This document shows, piece by piece, positions 62,048 through 64,000 of a stretch of 64,000 nt of DNA (the stretch's first letter is position 1; the number at the start of each line of letters is the position of its first letter). Under the pieces are notes generated by a model that was given only the letters and a program-made list of their open reading frames with translations, did no database searches and was not told where the DNA came from. Origin of the DNA: CBDHGY01 sp965263325 (GTDB lineage Bacteria > Pseudomonadota > Alphaproteobacteria > Caulobacterales > Hyphomonadaceae); assembly GCA_965263325.1 (NCBI GenBank), contig CBDHGY010000002.1, positions 1,550,001-1,614,000 on the forward strand. The letters are read 5' to 3'. The translations under genes were made by a program, and so were the position numbers.

Positions 62048-64000
62048 GCTTTGCTCCTTTTACGGCTTGCAAGCTCGTCGTTTTTACATCCCGGCCGGGT
62101 GCCGTGCGTTGGCCATAGCGCGGTGCACCCGCACTTGCACCGCTCACCGTGGAGGATGTGAGCGGCGGGATCGCCATGGCGCTGGGGTCAGGCCCGTTTT
62201 CATCAAACAGGCTGGCAAGCTGTTCGGTCATCGCGCCGCCGAGTTGTTCAGCATCTACAATCGTTACCGCGCGCTTATAGTAACGCGTCACATCATGGCC
62301 GATGCCAATTGCGATGAGTTCGACCGGCGAGCGGGTTTCCACAAAATCGATCACCTGGCGCAGATGCCGCTCAAGATAGTTGCCAACATTCACGGAGAGC
62401 GTGGAGTCATCCACAGGCGCTCCGTCCGAAATGACCATGAGAATTTTGCGCTGCTCGGCGCGAGCCATCAAACGATCATGCGCCCACAGCAGCGCCTCCC
62501 CATCAATATTCTCTTTCAGCAAACCTTCGCGCATCATTAGGCCAAGGTTTTTGCGCGCACGCCGCCACGGTGCGTCAGCCGGTTTGTATATGATGTGGCG
62601 CAGATCGTTGAGACGCCCCGGTCCGGCAGGTTTATCTGCCTTCACCCAATCTTCGCGCGAGAAACCGCCCTTCCAGGCCTTTGTCGTAAATCCGAGAATC
62701 TCAACCTTCACCCCGCACCGCTCAAGCGTGCGCGCAAGTATGTCAGCGCAAAGGGCGGCAACCATGATTGGTCGACCACGCATAGAGCCAGAATTATCAA
62801 GAAGCAGCGTCACGACTGTGTCGCGGAAATTGCTGTCATCTTCCTGTTTGAAGCTGAGCGGCGAGGTTGGGTCGGTGATCACGCGCGTGAGGCGCGCCGT
62901 ATCAAGCACGCCCTCTTCCAGATCGAATGACCAGGAGCGGTTCTGTTGTGCCATCAGGCGGCGCTGCAATTTGTTGGCGAGCTTTGAAACCGCACCTTGA
63001 AGACCCTGTAATTGGTGATCGAGATAGGCGCGTAACCGCGTCAGCTCTTCTGCATCGCAGAGATCGGCCGCATTCGCGATCTCATCATGTGACTTGGTGA
63101 ACACCTTATAAGCAAACCGATCCACATCATCGCCGTCTCGGAAATTCGGGCGCTGCGGTGTTGTTCCCTCGTCGGCTTCATCTGGCGCATCATCGCCCTC
63201 TAGATCGGCGTCAGCCTCAAGCTGAATATTGGTTTCCTCGCCCTCGACATCATCTGTCGCGCCCGCTTCCATTTGTTCTTGAGTGGAGCCTTCGGTTTCC
63301 TCAGAGGCTTCTGCCTCACCGCGCGATGATTGCTCCCCGCCCTCGTCTTCCTGTTCCTCCTCGGTGTCATTGTCACCGTCTTCATCGCTGGCATCGTCAC
63401 CGGATGTGAGATCGCGGATCATATCCCGCACGGTTTTGGCAAACGCTGCTTGATCTGAAAGCTGCTCGACGAGTGTCTCTAATGCCCCGCCCGCCTTCTC
63501 TTCGACAGTGCCACGCCACATTGCAGCAATCGCTTCTGCTTCAGGTGGAAGTGCGCGGCCTGTCAGTTTCTCGCGAAGCAAAAATTCCAGCGCCGGTGCA
63601 AGCGGAGCATCCTGGCGATCTTCCATACGCGTCAGGCCTTGGTCACGGCAACGCGCCACAAGCGCAGCATCCAGATTGTCAGCTGTTCCCGCCATGGCAT
63701 TTGCGCCGAGCGATTCAATCCGCGCCGTTTCAGCAGCTTCGTATACGTCTCTTGGAACTTCCCCCTGAGGGCGATGAAGCGCATGCGCCGCAGGATCATG
63801 ATGAGCCAACCGTAGGGCTTGCGCATCTGCCTCCCCGCGCACCCGCGCCGCCACATCCGGCGGCAGGTCTCGGGGCGGCATGGGCAATATGATGCGATCA
63901 CCAGAAACCCGCGGTCCATCATTTCCGAAACTGACTTCGCCATCCCGCTCGGCGCTCATCGCCTTGGTGGTTGCCGTTAGGGCGGCCTTGAAAAGATCGT
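62037..64000 (-). CDS. cobT: Cobaltochelatase subunit CobT, 5' end beyond window
   Basis: CobT with CobS and CobN inserts cobalt into hydrogenobyrinic acid diamide in aerobic cobalamin synthesis. Visible are an acidic Glu/Asp-rich middle (about residues 185-275 of the visible protein) and a C-terminal von Willebrand A domain with MIDAS motif LLLDNSGSMRG, then ISDGAPVDDSTLS. An ATG at 63959 is not the real start: codons upstream read DLFKAALTATTKA in frame to the window edge and match the usual CobT N-terminus (FKxAL-x-ATT). The true start therefore lies to the right of 64000, and the gene is partial here. Confidence 0.95.
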   Translation of the reverse strand, partial: DLFKAALTATTKAMSAERDGEVSFGNDGPRVSGDRIILPMPPRDLPPDVAARVRGEADAQALRLAHHDPAAHALHRPQGEVPRDVYEAAETARIESLGANAMAGTADNLDAALVARCRDQGLTRMEDRQDAPLAPALEFLLREKLTGRALPPEAEAIAAMWRGTVEEKAGGALETLVEQLSDQAAFAKTVRDMIRDLTSGDDASDEDGDNDTEEEQEDEGGEQSSRGEAEASEETEGSTQEQMEAGATDDVEGEETNIQLEADADLEGDDAPDEADEGTTPQRPNFRDGDDVDRFAYKVFTKSHDEIANAADLCDAEELTRLRAYLDHQLQGLQGAVSKLANKLQRRLMAQQNRSWSFDLEEGVLDTARLTRVITDPTSPLSFKQEDDSNFRDTVVTLLLDNSGSMRGRPIMVAALCADILARTLERCGVKVEILGFTTKAWKGGFSREDWVKADKPAGPGRLNDLRHIIYKPADAPWRRARKNLGLMMREGLLKENIDGEALLWAHDRLMARAEQRKILMVISDGAPVDDSTLSVNVGNYLERHLRQVIDFVETRSPVELIAIGIGHDVTRYYKRAVTIVDAEQLGGAMTEQLASLFDENGPDPSAMAIPPLTSSTVSGASAGAPRYGQRTAPGRDVKTTSLQAVKGAKREY

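Overview
The window looks like the chromosome of a moderate-GC alphaproteobacterium, probably an aquatic, aerobic, Gram-negative heterotroph. Evidence: an F0 operon in the order atpI-atpB-atpE-b'-b with a duplicated b subunit, an aerobic-type cobaltochelatase CobT, a short-Q-loop cytochrome bd oxidase, a BigR/SqrR-like sulfide regulator, a large TonB-dependent receptor, several lipoproteins, and housekeeping genes (uvrC, aspC, accA, pgsA, uvrB, glmS). Genus cannot be fixed from sequence alone. No rRNA, tRNA, CRISPR array or intact insertion sequence was recognised.

Layout. (1) 22-10185 is a sulfide/oxidative-stress island. One minus-strand gene train (peroxiredoxin, ArsR-family regulator, persulfide dioxygenase, a DUF442-sulfide:quinone oxidoreductase fusion, SulP anion transporter, cydA, cydB, an unannotated 42-aa cydX-like gene, a second peroxiredoxin, DUF983) diverges from two YeeE/YedE half-transporters across an AT-rich region with a perfect 12-bp palindrome. 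The genes fit one scheme: SQR oxidises H2S and feeds electrons to quinone, a bd oxidase removes them, the dioxygenase oxidises persulfide to sulfite, and transporters move sulfur anions. (2) 10803-16911 holds glycan/lipid genes: WecG/TagA transferase, acyl-CoA ligase, a dodecin-like protein, and a tight GT4-methyltransferase-alpha/alpha-toroid operon. (3) 17001-25535 is mostly housekeeping: uvrC, aspC, NTF2-like, GNAT, accA, pgsA, uvrB.

(4) 24600-29037 is the most unusual stretch. uvrB changes base composition sharply near 24600. A second, divergent copy of the uvrB 3' end carrying a palindromic in-frame insert follows its stop. Then come a low-GC two-gene cassette (Cys-rich protein plus 2-TM protein), an ankyrin gene, a 42-aa membrane peptide with a strong ribosome binding site, a palindrome-rich non-coding region, and a GC-rich orphan HTH gene. 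(5) 29034-36154: DUF1501/DUF1800 pair, glmS, and a membrane-anchored glutamate-synthase-domain protein. (6) 36268-48916: TonB receptor, DUF3667 protein, GT2, Opp transporter parts without ATPases, a stand-alone DUF442 protein, an ATP-grasp-like protein, an MBL hydrolase and a secreted low-complexity protein. (7) 48918-57121: DUF1499 protein, AlkK-like ligase, glycerophosphodiesterase lipoprotein, acyltransferase 3, a PGPGW-like protein, F0 operon. (8) 57347-64000: lactate-monooxygenase-like flavoenzyme, a frameshifted SDR, HxlR regulator, DsbA-fold isomerase, CinA-C, phytase-like lipoprotein, and cobT running off the right edge.

Convergent neighbours are very tightly packed: five pairs have stop codons that overlap (twice sharing CTAG) or lie one base apart.
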